From: Arthrobacter cheniae
GTDB taxonomy: Bacteria; Actinomycetota; Actinomycetes; Actinomycetales; Micrococcaceae
DNA: 64,000 bases
NCBI RefSeq assembly: GCF_003602275.1
Contig: NZ_QZVT01000011.1
Coordinates: 1-64,000 of the forward strand
Direction of reading: 5' to 3'
Position 1 is the stretch's first letter, and each line of letters begins with the position of its first letter. The position numbers were made by a program, and so were the translations under genes. This document shows, in pieces, positions 30,247 through 39,702 of the stretch. The notes beneath the pieces were generated by a model, which searched no databases, was not told the origin of the DNA, and was given only the letters and a program-made list of their open reading frames with translations.

Positions 30247-30501
30247 TTCGGTTCGCCACCTTAGGTTCTTTCCGTCAGCTGTCTTTCGACCTTAGCGCAG
30301 ACCCCCCTCCGCGCAGTGCACTGTTAACGCCCGCATCGACCCTGGGATCCCGTGCGGTATCTTCGACGCCGCCGACGCGCTGGTGATGCTGCCTCTTGCC
30401 GCACTTTCCGACGTCGGCCACCGTCGCGAACCTCTCCCCCCCCGGCGTCCGTCCCGACCCCGCATCGTCGCCGAATCGCGGCCGGATCACCGCCGTCGGG
30501 C
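30247..30501. promoter_or_regulatory. Upstream region of the mpa-dop-pup-prcBA-pafA operon
   Basis: This 255-bp interval between trmI and mpa has no convincing gene. CTAAGGT occurs twice on the minus strand (TAAGGT at 30294-30289 and 30263-30258), each fitting a TANNNT -10 box; no clear -35 is paired with either. The first TrmI-distal part is simple GC-rich sequence. Confidence 0.4.
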
Positions 30502-31575
30502 CTACTCGACCGTTCCGCCGTCGGCGATGGCGTCGCGGCGTGCCTGCGCCTCCTCCGGGGACAGGGAGCCGCGCTGGATGGTGGAGGCGGCATCCCGGGC
30601 CACACGGCGGAGGCGCTTGTCGGAGACGTCGCGCTCTCCTACGGCCTGCGGTGTCCAGGCGTTGAGGTCCTCCTGGCTGAACCCCGTCTTGGAGGGGCGG
30701 CGCTTCGGCGTGAAGCCGACCGCGCCGTCGGCCAGCCTGCGCGTCGTCAGGAGGAAGCCGGTGTGCGCGACCATGCGGTGGTCGGGACGGACTGCGAGGC
30801 CCTCGAGGTGCCAGCCGCGCACCATGGACTCCCAGCCCTCGGGCTCGGTGAATCGCCCGTCGGCGCGGATGGCCTCGGCCGTGCGGGAGAGCTGGGTGAC
30901 GGTCGCGACGTAGCTGATCCAGACGCCGCCTGCGGCGAGGACGGTGGCCACGGCTTCGAGGCACTCCCATGGTGCGAGCATGTCGAGCACTACGCGGTCC
31001 ACGGAGCCGGGCGCCTCATGCTCCACCACCTGCTCCTGGAAGTCCCCGAGGGTGATCTGCCACGCCGGATGGGGCCCGCCGAAGATGGTTTCGACGTTGC
31101 CGCGGGCGATGTCGGCGAATTCCTCGCGGCGTTCGAAGGAGTGGAGGTAGCCCCAATCTCCGACTGCACGCAGGAGCGAGATGGACAGGGCGCCCGAACC
31201 CACGCCGGCCTCGACCACGCGCGATCCGGGGTAGATGTCGGCCATCGTCACGATCTGGCCGGCGTCCTTGGGGTAGACGACGGCCGCGCCTCGCGGCATG
31301 GACAGCACGAAGTCGGACAGGAGCGGGCGGAGCGCCTGGTACAGCTGCCCGCTGGTGTTCTCGAGGATCGTGCCTTCGACGGTGCCGATGAGCGCGTCAT
31401 GCTGGAGGAACCCCTTGTGCGTATGGAATGCGCCGCCGGGAGTGAGGGTGATGGTGTTCATCCGACCCTTCTCATCCGTCAGCTGCACGCGCTCGCCGGG
31501 ACGGAACGGGCCGCGGCGTACTGCCGCTCCGTGTGGGCCCGAAGCGGTCGGGTTCGTGGTCGGAGTGTCGTTCAT
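30502..31575 (-). CDS. trmI: TrmI, tRNA (adenine-58-N1)-methyltransferase
   Basis: This SAM-dependent enzyme methylates A58 in the T loop of tRNAs. An N-terminal beta domain (about 20-100) precedes the Rossmann domain with motif I VVEAGVGSGALSISLLRAVG, then LHSFERREEFADIARGN and the Asp in VDRVVLDMLAPWECLE. At 357 residues it is longer than the usual 280, with an extended C-terminal tail rich in Arg. AAGGA precedes the ATG by about six bases. In M. tuberculosis the orthologue also lies beside the proteasome genes. Confidence 0.93.
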   Translation of the reverse strand: MNDTPTTNPTASGPHGAAVRRGPFRPGERVQLTDEKGRMNTITLTPGGAFHTHKGFLQHDALIGTVEGTILENTSGQLYQALRPLLSDFVLSMPRGAAVVYPKDAGQIVTMADIYPGSRVVEAGVGSGALSISLLRAVGDWGYLHSFERREEFADIARGNVETIFGGPHPAWQITLGDFQEQVVEHEAPGSVDRVVLDMLAPWECLEAVATVLAAGGVWISYVATVTQLSRTAEAIRADGRFTEPEGWESMVRGWHLEGLAVRPDHRMVAHTGFLLTTRRLADGAVGFTPKRRPSKTGFSQEDLNAWTPQAVGERDVSDKRLRRVARDAASTIQRGSLSPEEAQARRDAIADGGTVE

Positions 31576-31715
31576 GGTGGTCCTTCGACAGGTGCCGGCT
31601 TGACCGGCATGGATGAGGCAGTACTACGGATGGTCGGGGAAACAGCGATTCGTCGGCTGATCAGGTCGGCCGGAGGGACGGAGGGCACCGGAAGGCGGCA
31701 GGTCCGCGCCGCGCA

Positions 31716-32870
31716 TCAGGTGCCCGGCGTGCCCTTGCCGGTGATGGCCTGCACGACGGTCCGCTGATGGAGCAGGCCGGTGACAGCGCCCTGGCGGTCG
31801 AGCACCGCGTATTCGTTGCCTTCGAGCCGGGCGAGGAACTGCACGAGCTCCTGGCCCTCGGCCCACTCGGGAACGTAGGCGCCCGTGGCGAGGCGCCGGG
31901 CGGCGGCGTTGACCGCCGTCGTGCCCGCTGCCTCCTCGGGAACCGCGAGCAGCGCGGCTTCGTCGACCACCGCCTCCGGCACCCCCGTTGCGCCGGTCAG
32001 CACGACGGCGGCGCCCGGGTTCTCACGCAGGAGTCGGCGGGCTGCCAGGACGGTGGTCCCGGCGGGAAGGCCCAGGGCGCGCTGCTGCAGTCTGCCTGCA
32101 CTGATCGCAGGCAGCCTCAGTCGCATCCGAGCGTTCTCGATGGCGGCGGTGGCACCCATCCACAGGAAGGCGCCCATCACCACGGCGATGATGATGACGG
32201 TGAGGTCCGGCCACCGGCCCTGCAGCAGCGGCAGCCCCACGACGACGACGAGCAGGAGCACCACGAGGATGCGGCCACCCCAGCCCGCTGCGACAGTGCC
32301 CTTCTCCTGGCTGCCGGTGGCCTTCCAGACCGCGCTCTCGACGAGGCGTCCACCGTCCAGCGGCAGGCCGGGCAGCACGTTGAACACCGCCACGAGGAGA
32401 TTGGCCCAGATCAGGATGGTCGTCAGCAGGTAGGCGACCGAGCCGGGAGTCATGGCTTGGAGGATGCCCCAGCCGAGAGCCGCGAGGACGAAGTTCGCCG
32501 CTGGACCCGCCAGTGCCACGAGCAGGGACCGCCCGGGCGACGCGTTGAAGCTGGCGAACTGCGTGTGGCCGCCCCAGAGGTTCAGCACGATCCGCGTCGT
32601 GGGCCAGCCGAAGGCCCGGGCGGTGAGTGCATGGGCTAGTTCGTGGAGCAGGACGGACGCGGCGAGGAGCAGCGCATACCCGAGGGCGACGGAGTAGGCT
32701 CCGGCGCCGATGCCGGGGAAGGCGTTAGCGACGCGCGGACCGAAGACGAGGACGATGAACGCCGTGATGACGAACCATGACCACGCAAGCACGACCGGGA
32801 TCCCCGCGATGCGTCCGAGAGACAGCCCCGGGCTCGCTTCCGCCTTCGCGGGTGGGGGGCTGCTGGTCAT
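31716..32870 (-). CDS. Site-2 protease family (M50) membrane metalloprotease with C-terminal CBS-like region
   Basis: A 384-residue membrane protease of the group that cleaves within membranes. The first helices are followed by the zinc motif HELAHALTARAFG and by LPGLPLDGGRLVESAVW, which carries the third metal ligand. Six or so hydrophobic helices fill residues 20-245. The C-terminal part (about 255-384) resembles paired CBS domains that bind nucleotides, suggesting regulation by energy state. Its start overlaps the end of the HAD gene by four bases (ATGA), so the two are translationally coupled. Confidence 0.88.
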   Translation of the reverse strand: MTSSPPPAKAEASPGLSLGRIAGIPVVLAWSWFVITAFIVLVFGPRVANAFPGIGAGAYSVALGYALLLAASVLLHELAHALTARAFGWPTTRIVLNLWGGHTQFASFNASPGRSLLVALAGPAANFVLAALGWGILQAMTPGSVAYLLTTILIWANLLVAVFNVLPGLPLDGGRLVESAVWKATGSQEKGTVAAGWGGRILVVLLLVVVVGLPLLQGRWPDLTVIIIAVVMGAFLWMGATAAIENARMRLRLPAISAGRLQQRALGLPAGTTVLAARRLLRENPGAAVVLTGATGVPEAVVDEAALLAVPEEAAGTTAVNAAARRLATGAYVPEWAEGQELVQFLARLEGNEYAVLDRQGAVTGLLHQRTVVQAITGKGTPGT

Positions 32871-33646
32871 GCCTCCGCCCCCAGGGCAGCCGTGTCCGGG
32901 TCGGGAACGAGCAGTCCCGCGAGGTCGGCCGGCGTGCGTCCTTCGAGGCTGTCCCAGTCGGTCCGTCGGGCATCGGGCGGCAGCGGCACGAAATGGGGCA
33001 CGGCCAGGGTGACGAGGCCGGCAGCAAGGGCCGATGTCACTCCGGGCAGTGAGTCCTCGATGGCGACGATCCGATCCTTGGTGAGTCCGGGATGGTCAGC
33101 GGCGAGGAGGTCGAAGCCCAGTTGGTAGGCCTCCGGGTCGGGCTTCCCCGCGCTCACCCGGTCACCCGTGACGAGATGGGAAAAAGTCCCCTCCGGCAAC
33201 TGTGATGCGACGGCATTCGCCAGGAGGGATTCGGACATGGTGACCATCGCGCAGGGGACACCTTCATGGCGGAGAGCTTCCAGCAGCTCCCGTGCGCCCG
33301 GACGCCAGGGGACCTCGGTCCGGACATCGGCGGCGACACGGTCGGTCAGGAGATCGATGATGGCCCGGATCCCGAGGTCCACGCCCGCCTGCTGGAGCTG
33401 GCCCGCCGAGAACGTCAGCGCCTGGCCCACGAGAGCCGTGGCCTGGTCCATGGTCCACGTCCCGCCGTAGGACTCGACCAGGTCCGTCTCTGCGCGGATC
33501 CAGTAGGGCTCGGTATCGACGATCGTCCCATCCATGTCCCACAGCACGCCCTGCAAGCCGCGGAAGTTCCCAACCGAGCCGGTCCCGTCCGGGTCGAGCT
33601 CGATGCGGGCAAGGGTGTGGACGCTGCCGGTGGGGTGGTTTGCCAT
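32867..33646 (-). CDS. HAD-superfamily phosphatase (beta-phosphoglucomutase-like)
   Basis: The 259-residue protein has HAD motif I WDMDGTIVDTEPYW, motif II VTMSES, the Lys of motif III in VSAGKPDPEAY and motif IV IEDSLPGVTSA, with an alpha-helical cap inserted after motif I. It hydrolyses or transfers phosphate on an unknown small substrate. The 30-residue N-terminal extension is unusual. TAGACT lies seven bases before the ATG without a ribosome-binding site, so the message is probably leaderless. Confidence 0.88.
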   Translation of the reverse strand: MANHPTGSVHTLARIELDPDGTGSVGNFRGLQGVLWDMDGTIVDTEPYWIRAETDLVESYGGTWTMDQATALVGQALTFSAGQLQQAGVDLGIRAIIDLLTDRVAADVRTEVPWRPGARELLEALRHEGVPCAMVTMSESLLANAVASQLPEGTFSHLVTGDRVSAGKPDPEAYQLGFDLLAADHPGLTKDRIVAIEDSLPGVTSALAAGLVTLAVPHFVPLPPDARRTDWDSLEGRTPADLAGLLVPDPDTAALGAEA

Positions 33647-33715
33647 GTATCCAAGTCTACGGCGACCCCTTGACAGACCCGTGCGTCAGCTCTCCGCGTA
33701 GCCGTCCAGCCTCGC

Positions 33716-33745
33716 CTGACATCGCTGCACGCCGGGGCTTAGGGT
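33716..33745 (+). promoter_or_regulatory. Promoter of the PAC2 gene (leaderless)
   Basis: CTGACA (-35) and TAGGGT (-10) are 18 bases apart, and GTG at 33752 lies six bases after the -10, where transcription should begin. It is the clearest complete example of the leaderless layout in this window. Confidence 0.6.
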
Positions 33746-33751
33746 GTGAAC

Positions 33752-34642
33752 GTGGACAGCTTCGAAGAAAACCAGCCGACCGGCGTACAGGACCTCTTCC
33801 AGGATGCCGGCGAACCCGAGCGGCGCATCACGATCATGCTCGCAGCCTTCGAAGGCTGGAATGACGCCGGCGAGGCGGCCAGCGATGCCCTGAAGTACAT
33901 GGGCAGGTTCTTCGGCAGCGAGCGGATCTCCACCATCGACGCCGACGAGTTCTACGACTTCCAGTTCACCCGCCCGATGATCAAGCGGAACTCCTCGGGC
34001 CAACGGCGCATCAAGTGGCCCAACACACGGATCAGCAAGGCCATCGTCCCGGACTCCGCCGTCGACCTCATCCTCGTCAACGGCGTCGAGCCGTCCTACA
34101 AGTGGCGGGCGTACACCGCGGAGCTCGTCGCGCTGGCCAAGGAACTCAGCGTCGACTGCATCGTCCTCGTGGGCGCGCTGCTGGCCGATGTTCCCCATTC
34201 CCGTCCTATCCCCGTGACGGTCACCTCCGATGACGACCTTGTGCGGGAAAGCCTCGAGGTCGAGCCGTCGACCTACGAGGGGCCCATCGGCATCGTGGGC
34301 GTCCTCGCCGAGATGGGGCTCCTCGCGGACATCCCCACCATGTCCCTCTGGGCCGCCGTACCCCACTATGTCGGTCAGTCACCGTCACCCAAGGCACAGC
34401 TCTCGCTGCTCAACAAGCTCGAGGAGATCCTCCAGATCACGGTGGACACCCACCTGCTGACGGAGGAGTCGGAGGCCTGGGAACGCGGGGTCGACGAGCT
34501 CGCCACCGAGGATCCCGAGGTTGCCGCCTATGTTCGACAGCTCGAGGAGGCCAAGGACACCGTCGACCTGCCGGAAGCGAGCGGGGAGTCGATCGCCCGC
34601 GAGTTCGAGCGGTACCTCAAGAAGCGGCGCCGCGAGCAGTAG
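33752..34642 (+). CDS. PAC2-family protein (proteasome assembly chaperone-like)
   Basis: A 296-residue cytosolic protein of the PAC2 superfamily, named after eukaryotic proteasome assembly chaperones but widespread in actinobacteria. Conserved blocks are FEGWNDAGEAAS, DEFYDFQFTRP, LVNGVEPSYKWRAY, LVGALLADVPHSRP and GIVGVLAEMG, PTMSLWAAVPHY. The C-terminal third is helical and charged. The exact function is unknown and a role in assembling the PrcAB core is only a suggestion. The frame also has GTG at 33746, but the promoter spacing favours 33752. Convergent with mshC. Confidence 0.9.
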   Translation: MDSFEENQPTGVQDLFQDAGEPERRITIMLAAFEGWNDAGEAASDALKYMGRFFGSERISTIDADEFYDFQFTRPMIKRNSSGQRRIKWPNTRISKAIVPDSAVDLILVNGVEPSYKWRAYTAELVALAKELSVDCIVLVGALLADVPHSRPIPVTVTSDDDLVRESLEVEPSTYEGPIGIVGVLAEMGLLADIPTMSLWAAVPHYVGQSPSPKAQLSLLNKLEEILQITVDTHLLTEESEAWERGVDELATEDPEVAAYVRQLEEAKDTVDLPEASGESIAREFERYLKKRRREQ

Positions 34643-34690
34643 CCCTTCGGCCACTGCTCGCCATGCGTGTTCCCCTCGCAGGACCTGTTC

Positions 34691-35977
34691 CTAGAGGCGC
34701 ACCCCGAGCAGGGCGTCCAGCACGTCGGTCAACCCCTGCCGGCCGGAGCCATTTCCTGAGCCGCCTCCGGAGCTTGCGAGGGCGGTGACAGCCCAGGCGT
34801 CGACGCTCGAGAGCGCGGAGGGCGCATCGAGATCGTCGGCCAGGTGACCCCGGACGCTGTCGAGCAGGATGGCGACATCGGACGGGGACGCGAGGTGCGC
34901 GGCGTCCCGCCAGGTCCCGAGGCGGGCGACGGCGTCGTCGAGGACGCGATCCGTCCATGACCAGTCCGAGCGGTAGTGGTGGGCGAGGATGGCGAGGCGG
35001 ATGGCCGCCGGGTCGACGCCGGACCGCCGCAGCTTCGAGACCAGCACGAGGTTGCCACGCGACTTGCTCATCTTCCCGCCGTCGTAGCCGACCATGCCTG
35101 CATGGGAGTAGTGCTGCGCCAGCGGAGTGCCGGCCGCCGCCCACGCATGCGATGCGCTCATCTCGTGGTGCGGGAACACGAGGTCCGAACCGCCGCCCTG
35201 CACCGTGAAGGGCGCCGGAAGGAACCGTTGGGCGATCACGGCGCACTCGATGTGCCATCCGGGCCTGCCGTCTCCGAGTGTGGCGCCGGGCCACTGCGGC
35301 TCCCCCGTCCGGGCCGTGCGCCAGAGGAGCGGATCGAGCGGATGGCGCTTGTGGGGGCGCGTCGGGTCGCCTCCGCGTTGCGCGGACAGTGCCACCATCG
35401 TTTCGACGTCGAGGTGCGAGACCTGACCGAGGAACCAGCGGTCGGCGTCGTCCTCGTCGAGGACGGCGGCAGCGTCGAGGGAGAAGTAGATGTCGCCGTC
35501 GGGTTCGCCGCCCACGCCAGCGACGGCATAGGCGAGGCCGCGGGCCACGAGTCCCTCGACGGCGGGGATGATCCAGTCGATCGCCTCGACTGCACCGATG
35601 TAGTGATCGGGCGGCAGGACGTTCAGCGCCTCCATGTCCTCGCGGAACAGGGCAATCTGATCCGCTGCGAGGTCCTGCCAATCGACGCCGGTCGCGGTGG
35701 CCCTCTCCAGCAGGGGATCGTCGACGTCCGTGACGTTCTGGACGTAGGAAACGACAGAGCCGGCGTCACGCCAGGTGCGGTTCAGGAGGTCGAAGGCGAC
35801 GTAAGTGGACGCATGGCCCATGTGGGTTGCGTCGTAGGGGGTGATGCCGCAGACATACAGGCTGCGGTCCGGATGCACCTCCAGCGGAGTCCGTTCCTGC
35901 GTCGCCGTGTCGAACAGGCTGATGCCCGACTGGGTTCCGTCGAGTTCTGGGACAGGAGTCGATTTCCACGCAATCAC
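34691..35977 (-). CDS. mshC: MshC, L-cysteine:GlcN-inositol ligase of mycothiol biosynthesis
   Basis: MshC joins cysteine to glucosaminyl-inositol using ATP, the third step to mycothiol. It is a CysRS relative: the HIGH-like motif is THMGHAST, the KMSKS motif is intact and zinc ligands are visible in [17 protein letters not shown] and PHHEMSASH. The short length (428 residues) and lack of the CysRS anticodon-binding extension separate it from cysteinyl-tRNA synthetase. GTG 35977 has TAAGG upstream and gives the usual N-terminus; ATG 36001, overlapping the uppP stop by one base, would add eight residues. Probably in an operon with uppP. Confidence 0.93.
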   Translation of the reverse strand: MIAWKSTPVPELDGTQSGISLFDTATQERTPLEVHPDRSLYVCGITPYDATHMGHASTYVAFDLLNRTWRDAGSVVSYVQNVTDVDDPLLERATATGVDWQDLAADQIALFREDMEALNVLPPDHYIGAVEAIDWIIPAVEGLVARGLAYAVAGVGGEPDGDIYFSLDAAAVLDEDDADRWFLGQVSHLDVETMVALSAQRGGDPTRPHKRHPLDPLLWRTARTGEPQWPGATLGDGRPGWHIECAVIAQRFLPAPFTVQGGGSDLVFPHHEMSASHAWAAAGTPLAQHYSHAGMVGYDGGKMSKSRGNLVLVSKLRRSGVDPAAIRLAILAHHYRSDWSWTDRVLDDAVARLGTWRDAAHLASPSDVAILLDSVRGHLADDLDAPSALSSVDAWAVTALASSGGGSGNGSGRQGLTDVLDALLGVRL

Positions 35978-36000
35978 ACGTTCTACCTTACGGCCCGCCA

Positions 36001-36825
36001 TCAGGCGCTGATGACGCCGAACCCGAGGAGGACGTACAGGGCGAGACCGAGCAGGATGCGGTACCAGACGAACAGCCCGTAGCCGCGCGTCGTGACGAAC
36101 TTCAGGAACCAGCCGATGATCGCGAACCCGACGACGAACGCCACCACGGTGGCCAGCGCCGTCTCGGGCAGGGCATACGGCCCGGCCTCGTCGTAGCTCT
36201 TGACGAGCTGGAAGACTCCGCTGCCGAAGACGGCGGGAATGGCAAGAAGGAAGGAGTAGCGGGCGGCGGACTCTCGGGTGTACCCCATGAGCAGGCCGGC
36301 GGTGATGGTTCCGCCAGAGCGCGACACGCCCGGGACGAGGGCCAGTGCCTGCGCCAACCCGTACAGGATGCCGTGCTTGTAGGTAAGGCTTTGCAGGTCC
36401 CGCGTCTGGCGTCCCACGCGGTCGGCCACGGCCAGGATGAGGCCGAAGACGATCAGCATCGTCGCGACGATCCACATGCTGCGGAACGACCCCTCGATCT
36501 GGTCCTGGAACAGGAGGCCCAGCAGCACGATGGGCACGCTGCCGAGGATGACGAGCCAGCCCATGCGGACATCCGGGTCATTCCGCGGCACCCTGCCCCG
36601 CAGTGCACCGAACCAGGCCTTCACTATCCGCACGATGTCCCGCCAGAAGAACACGACGACGGCGGCCTCCGTCCCGAGTTGCGTGATGGCGGTGAACGCC
36701 GCCCCCGGGTCCTGGGCGTTGGGAAGGAGCTCACCCACGATCCGCAGGTGGGCGCTCGACGAGATGGGCAGGAACTCCGTAAGGCCCTGGACGAACCCCA
36801 GGATGACCGCTTCTATCCAATGCAC
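36001..36825 (-). CDS. uppP: Undecaprenyl-diphosphatase UppP
   Basis: This integral membrane enzyme dephosphorylates undecaprenyl diphosphate to recycle the wall-lipid carrier and can confer bacitracin resistance. Both BacA signatures are present: [18 protein letters not shown] (catalytic Glu and Ser) and [16 protein letters not shown] (Arg). Eight hydrophobic helices fit the family and the length of 274 residues is normal. Start is GTG; TAGGGT seven bases upstream indicates a leaderless message. Its stop touches the mshC reading frame. Confidence 0.95.
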   Translation of the reverse strand: MHWIEAVILGFVQGLTEFLPISSSAHLRIVGELLPNAQDPGAAFTAITQLGTEAAVVVFFWRDIVRIVKAWFGALRGRVPRNDPDVRMGWLVILGSVPIVLLGLLFQDQIEGSFRSMWIVATMLIVFGLILAVADRVGRQTRDLQSLTYKHGILYGLAQALALVPGVSRSGGTITAGLLMGYTRESAARYSFLLAIPAVFGSGVFQLVKSYDEAGPYALPETALATVVAFVVGFAIIGWFLKFVTTRGYGLFVWYRILLGLALYVLLGFGVISA

Positions 36826-36875
36826 GGTTTCGACCCTAAGCCATGAGGCCGGGCACAGGCCCTAGGCTTGGCTGC

Positions 36876-37811
36876 ATGCAACGGCGAAACGTGGGAGCGA
36901 GCGGCCTGACCGTCTCGGCTCTGGGACTCGGGACCATGAACTGGGGCCAGGAAGTCAGCGAGGAGGGCGCCCGCGAGCAGCTCCGCCTCTTCGCCGACGC
37001 CGGCGGCACCCTCGTGGAAACCGCCGCCCGCTATGGCGAGGGCCAGGCCGAGGCGATGCTCGGCGGGTTCATCAATGACACAGTCGCCCGCTCGGAGCTC
37101 GTCCTCGTGGTGCAGGGCGGTACCACCCGATCCGGCAGTCGACGCCTCGATGCATCCCGTCGGGGGATGCTCGATTCGCTCGATGCCTCCCTCTCCCTCC
37201 TCGGCACCGACCACGCCGACCTGTGGCTCGCCCCCTCCCCCGACCCCGCCGTTCCGCTGCACGAGACGCTCAGCGCCCTGGAGACCGCCTACGCGTCGGG
37301 CCGCGCCCGCTACGTGGGTGTCTCCAACTACGCGGGGTGGGAGTTCGCGCGGGCCGCGGCGACGGCGTCGTTCCCGCTCCTCGTCAACGACGTGGAGTAT
37401 TCCCTCGTCAATCGCGGCATCGAACGGGACGTCCTTCCCGCAGCGACGGCGTTCGGTGCCGCGATCCTCGCCTGGGGTCCACTCGGCCGGGGCGTCCTGA
37501 CCGGAAAGTACCGGGGCCGGATCCCTTCCGAGTCCCGTGGAGCGTCGGACGTCTGGGCGCCCTACGTGGAGCCCTACCTCGCTGGAAAACCACAGCGCAT
37601 CACGGAGGCGCTGTGCACCGCCTCCCGTGGGCTCGACCTGCAGCCCCACGAACTGGCGCTCCGGTGGCTGCTGCACCGGCCCGGTGTGGCCTCGGCCATC
37701 ATCGGCGCGCGGACCCTGCAGCAGCTCAAGGAGATCCTGCAGACCAGCAGCGCGCCCGTGGCCGAGCCGATCTCGCAGGTACTCGACGAGGTCTCGGCGC
37801 TCATGGCCTGA
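36876..37811 (+). CDS. Aldo/keto reductase
   Basis: The 311-residue TIM-barrel NADPH oxidoreductase opens with RRNVGASGLTVSALGLGTMNWG. The catalytic tetrad region is altered: the Asp/Tyr block usually reads FDTAxxYG but here is VETAARYGEGQAE, so the usual Asp is Glu while Tyr remains. The Lys and His blocks are ELVLVVQGG and ADLWLAP, where the typical His is not obvious. Later VGVSNYAGWE and the NADPH-binding IIGARTLQQLKE are intact. A full-activity reductase is therefore not certain. TAGGCT seven bases before the ATG suggests a leaderless message divergent from uppP. Confidence 0.85.
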   Translation: MQRRNVGASGLTVSALGLGTMNWGQEVSEEGAREQLRLFADAGGTLVETAARYGEGQAEAMLGGFINDTVARSELVLVVQGGTTRSGSRRLDASRRGMLDSLDASLSLLGTDHADLWLAPSPDPAVPLHETLSALETAYASGRARYVGVSNYAGWEFARAAATASFPLLVNDVEYSLVNRGIERDVLPAATAFGAAILAWGPLGRGVLTGKYRGRIPSESRGASDVWAPYVEPYLAGKPQRITEALCTASRGLDLQPHELALRWLLHRPGVASAIIGARTLQQLKEILQTSSAPVAEPISQVLDEVSALMA

Positions 37812-37893
37812 CGCCTTCCCCCGCCACTGTCAGCACCAAACATCTCCATGTCCTGACCGATCCCTCGTCGGCTCAGGACTCGGCACTCGGGAC

Positions 37894-38175
37894 CTAGGGC
37901 TCCACCTCGGCATCGACGAGGTCCGGCGCGTAGTCGGCGTCCTCATTATCGCCGTCCTCGCCCTCGTCGTCCGACTCCTCGTAGATTTCGAGCGGCGTCA
38001 CTTCGCCGAAGGAGTCGTAGAGCGCTTCCTCATAGACTTCGAAGGCATCGGCTATACCGAGATAGGCCGCTTCCACTGCGGGGTCATCCTCCCGCCGTCG
38101 CGAAGCCGAGGCTGCAAGATGCTCTTCGAGGGCTGTCACGAGGGACTGGAGCGCGACACGCGGATCTATGCTCAT
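37894..38175 (-). CDS. Small acidic protein of unknown function
   Basis: The 93-residue product has a helical N-terminal half (SLVTALEEHLAASASRRRE, then AAYLGIADAFEVYEEALYDS) and a very acidic C-terminal tail of Asp/Glu runs. No family is recognised. TAACGT seven bases before the ATG fits a leaderless promoter, divergent from the DUF5703 gene 41 bp away. The conserved pairing beside that gene suggests a real gene. Confidence 0.65.
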   Translation of the reverse strand: MSIDPRVALQSLVTALEEHLAASASRRREDDPAVEAAYLGIADAFEVYEEALYDSFGEVTPLEIYEESDDEGEDGDNEDADYAPDLVDAEVEP

Positions 38176-38216
38176 GGCCTAGACGTTATCGGTAAAGTGA
38201 GCGGAATTGGAGGGAT

Positions 38217-38450
38217 ATGCGAGAACATTTTCTGAACGCGACGGCTGTCCGGGAGCGGGACTACGGACGGCAGTACGAGTATCTGGTACTCACCGTCCAC
38301 GCCGGTGAATCGCTGCCTGCAGCCCGGAAACTCGTGACCGAACACGCCGAGTACGGCAAGTGGGAGTTGGAGCGCAGCTGCATCTTCATGGGCGGCAGCC
38401 GTAGGTACTGGTTGAGGCGGAAGGTCCTGCGCGTCGAACGCACGGCCTAG
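38217..38450 (+). CDS. DUF5703-like small protein
   Basis: A 77-residue actinobacterial protein of unknown function with the block YEYLVLTVHAGESLPAARKLVTEHAEYGKWELERSCIFMGGSRRYWLRRK. The pattern is that of a small alpha/beta domain. GGAGGG two bases before the ATG and TAAAGT 18 bases further upstream give a plausible promoter with a short leader. It is convergent with the acyl-CoA dehydrogenase-like gene. Confidence 0.75.
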   Translation: MREHFLNATAVRERDYGRQYEYLVLTVHAGESLPAARKLVTEHAEYGKWELERSCIFMGGSRRYWLRRKVLRVERTA

Positions 38451-38507
38451 GGTTCGTAGGGCTCGCAACCAGGCTCCGGCCGCCCGACGTGGCGGGCCAG
38501 GGCAGGC

Positions 38508-39677
38508 TCAGGCGGAGGGCGGGCCAAGCAGCGACGTCGCAACCGTCGCCCGCGCCGACTCCTCGGTCGAAGGATGGAACTGACCCGCCAGCGCGTCGCG
38601 ATGCAGGCGGACCACCTCGGACGCGGCCGAGAATCCTGAACCTCCTCCTACGTGCAGGGCGACCATCGTTGCCTCCACTGCCGCCTCGACCGCATGCGTC
38701 TTCAGCGTGACGAGGCGCGGGAACCATGATGAGCCGACGTCGGACCGCGCGTCGAGATCACGAACGACGCCGATGAGCTCCGCCTCCACTCCCGTCGCTC
38801 GCATCCCCGCGCCGGCGAGGAGGTTGCGCAGCACCGGGTCGTCGGACAGTGGGCGGTCCGCGACGTGGCTCCTGCGACTCAGGAGCGCCTCGGTCGCCAG
38901 CTCCAGTGCACGGTCGGCGATGCCGAGGTACACCGACGCGATGAGGCTCTCGAACGCGGCGAAGATCCCGAACACCAGCAGATCGGCGTTCGGTCCGACG
39001 GGCAGCCGCCGGAACACGGCTCCGGGCGGCACGCGTACGTCGGTCAAGCGCGTCGTGTTCGACTGCGTGGCGCGCATCCCGAGCGGGTTCCAGTCCGCCA
39101 GGGTGTCGACGCCGGGAATGCCCCTGGGGATGAAGGCGTGGAGGATTGCGTCATCCGCGCCGTCCTCTCCCGCGAGCTTCCCGAAGATGCCGAGACGGGT
39201 CCAGACGGGCGAGAGGCTCGTGAAGACCTTTGTCCCGGTATAGCTGAAATCGCCGTCGGCCAGGCGCTCGACGCGGGTCACCGAGTCGAACAGGACGGCG
39301 TCGTTGCCGGGCTCGGAAACTCCGAAGGCGAACACCTCTCCCCGTGCGGCCTCCTCGAGGATGAATTCCAGCGAGTCGTCCCCGCGGTCGGCGAGCAGAC
39401 CGGCCACTGCCGTCCACACCAGGTGCATGTTGACGCCGAGGGCCGTTGCCGGCGCTGCGGACGCAAGGGTGCGCTGAGCCTCCGCAACCCGAGCCATCCC
39501 GCCCGCACTACCCGGCCGGACATCCACGAGCGTGCGCAGGTACCCGGCGGCCGTGAGCTCGTCGAAGTCCTCGGTGAAGAAGGTGTTCGCTGCATCGTAG
39601 GCGCCGGCCCTCCCCCGGAAACGTTCGAGCAGGTCCTCCGTCAAGAGCTGCGCCGCTGCACCTGGGTACGTCGTCAT
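38508..39677 (-). CDS. Acyl-CoA dehydrogenase family protein
   Basis: A 389-residue flavoprotein with the three-part ACAD fold: helical N-terminus (about 1-115), beta domain with AFGVSEPGND and YTGTKVFTSLSP, and helical C-terminus (about 230-389). The usual catalytic Glu in the C-terminal domain is not clearly identifiable, and the sequence departs from short-chain dehydrogenases, so it may be an FMN-dependent monooxygenase-like or sulfur-compound relative. GGGAGAAG precedes the ATG. It follows the M20 peptidase by 25 bp on the same strand. Confidence 0.82.
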   Translation of the reverse strand: MTTYPGAAAQLLTEDLLERFRGRAGAYDAANTFFTEDFDELTAAGYLRTLVDVRPGSAGGMARVAEAQRTLASAAPATALGVNMHLVWTAVAGLLADRGDDSLEFILEEAARGEVFAFGVSEPGNDAVLFDSVTRVERLADGDFSYTGTKVFTSLSPVWTRLGIFGKLAGEDGADDAILHAFIPRGIPGVDTLADWNPLGMRATQSNTTRLTDVRVPPGAVFRRLPVGPNADLLVFGIFAAFESLIASVYLGIADRALELATEALLSRRSHVADRPLSDDPVLRNLLAGAGMRATGVEAELIGVVRDLDARSDVGSSWFPRLVTLKTHAVEAAVEATMVALHVGGGSGFSAASEVVRLHRDALAGQFHPSTEESARATVATSLLGPPSA

Positions 39678-39702
39678 GCCGGTCTTCTCCCGTCCCGCCC
39701 GA

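Noticed and set aside
22500-30500. Second proteasome ATPase or Cpa-type gene
   Set aside because: Only Mpa is present; all frames between listed genes are accounted for.
30352-31767. 471-codon plus-strand frame
   Set aside because: Antisense to trmI; no motif or plausible start.
34691-35977. Cysteinyl-tRNA synthetase
   Set aside because: Too short, lacks the anticodon-binding domain and sits with uppP as mshC does.
34691-36475. 594-residue MshC with a long N-terminal extension
   Set aside because: The first 158 residues are an Arg-rich reading opposite frame to uppP; true MshC starts at 35977 or 36001.
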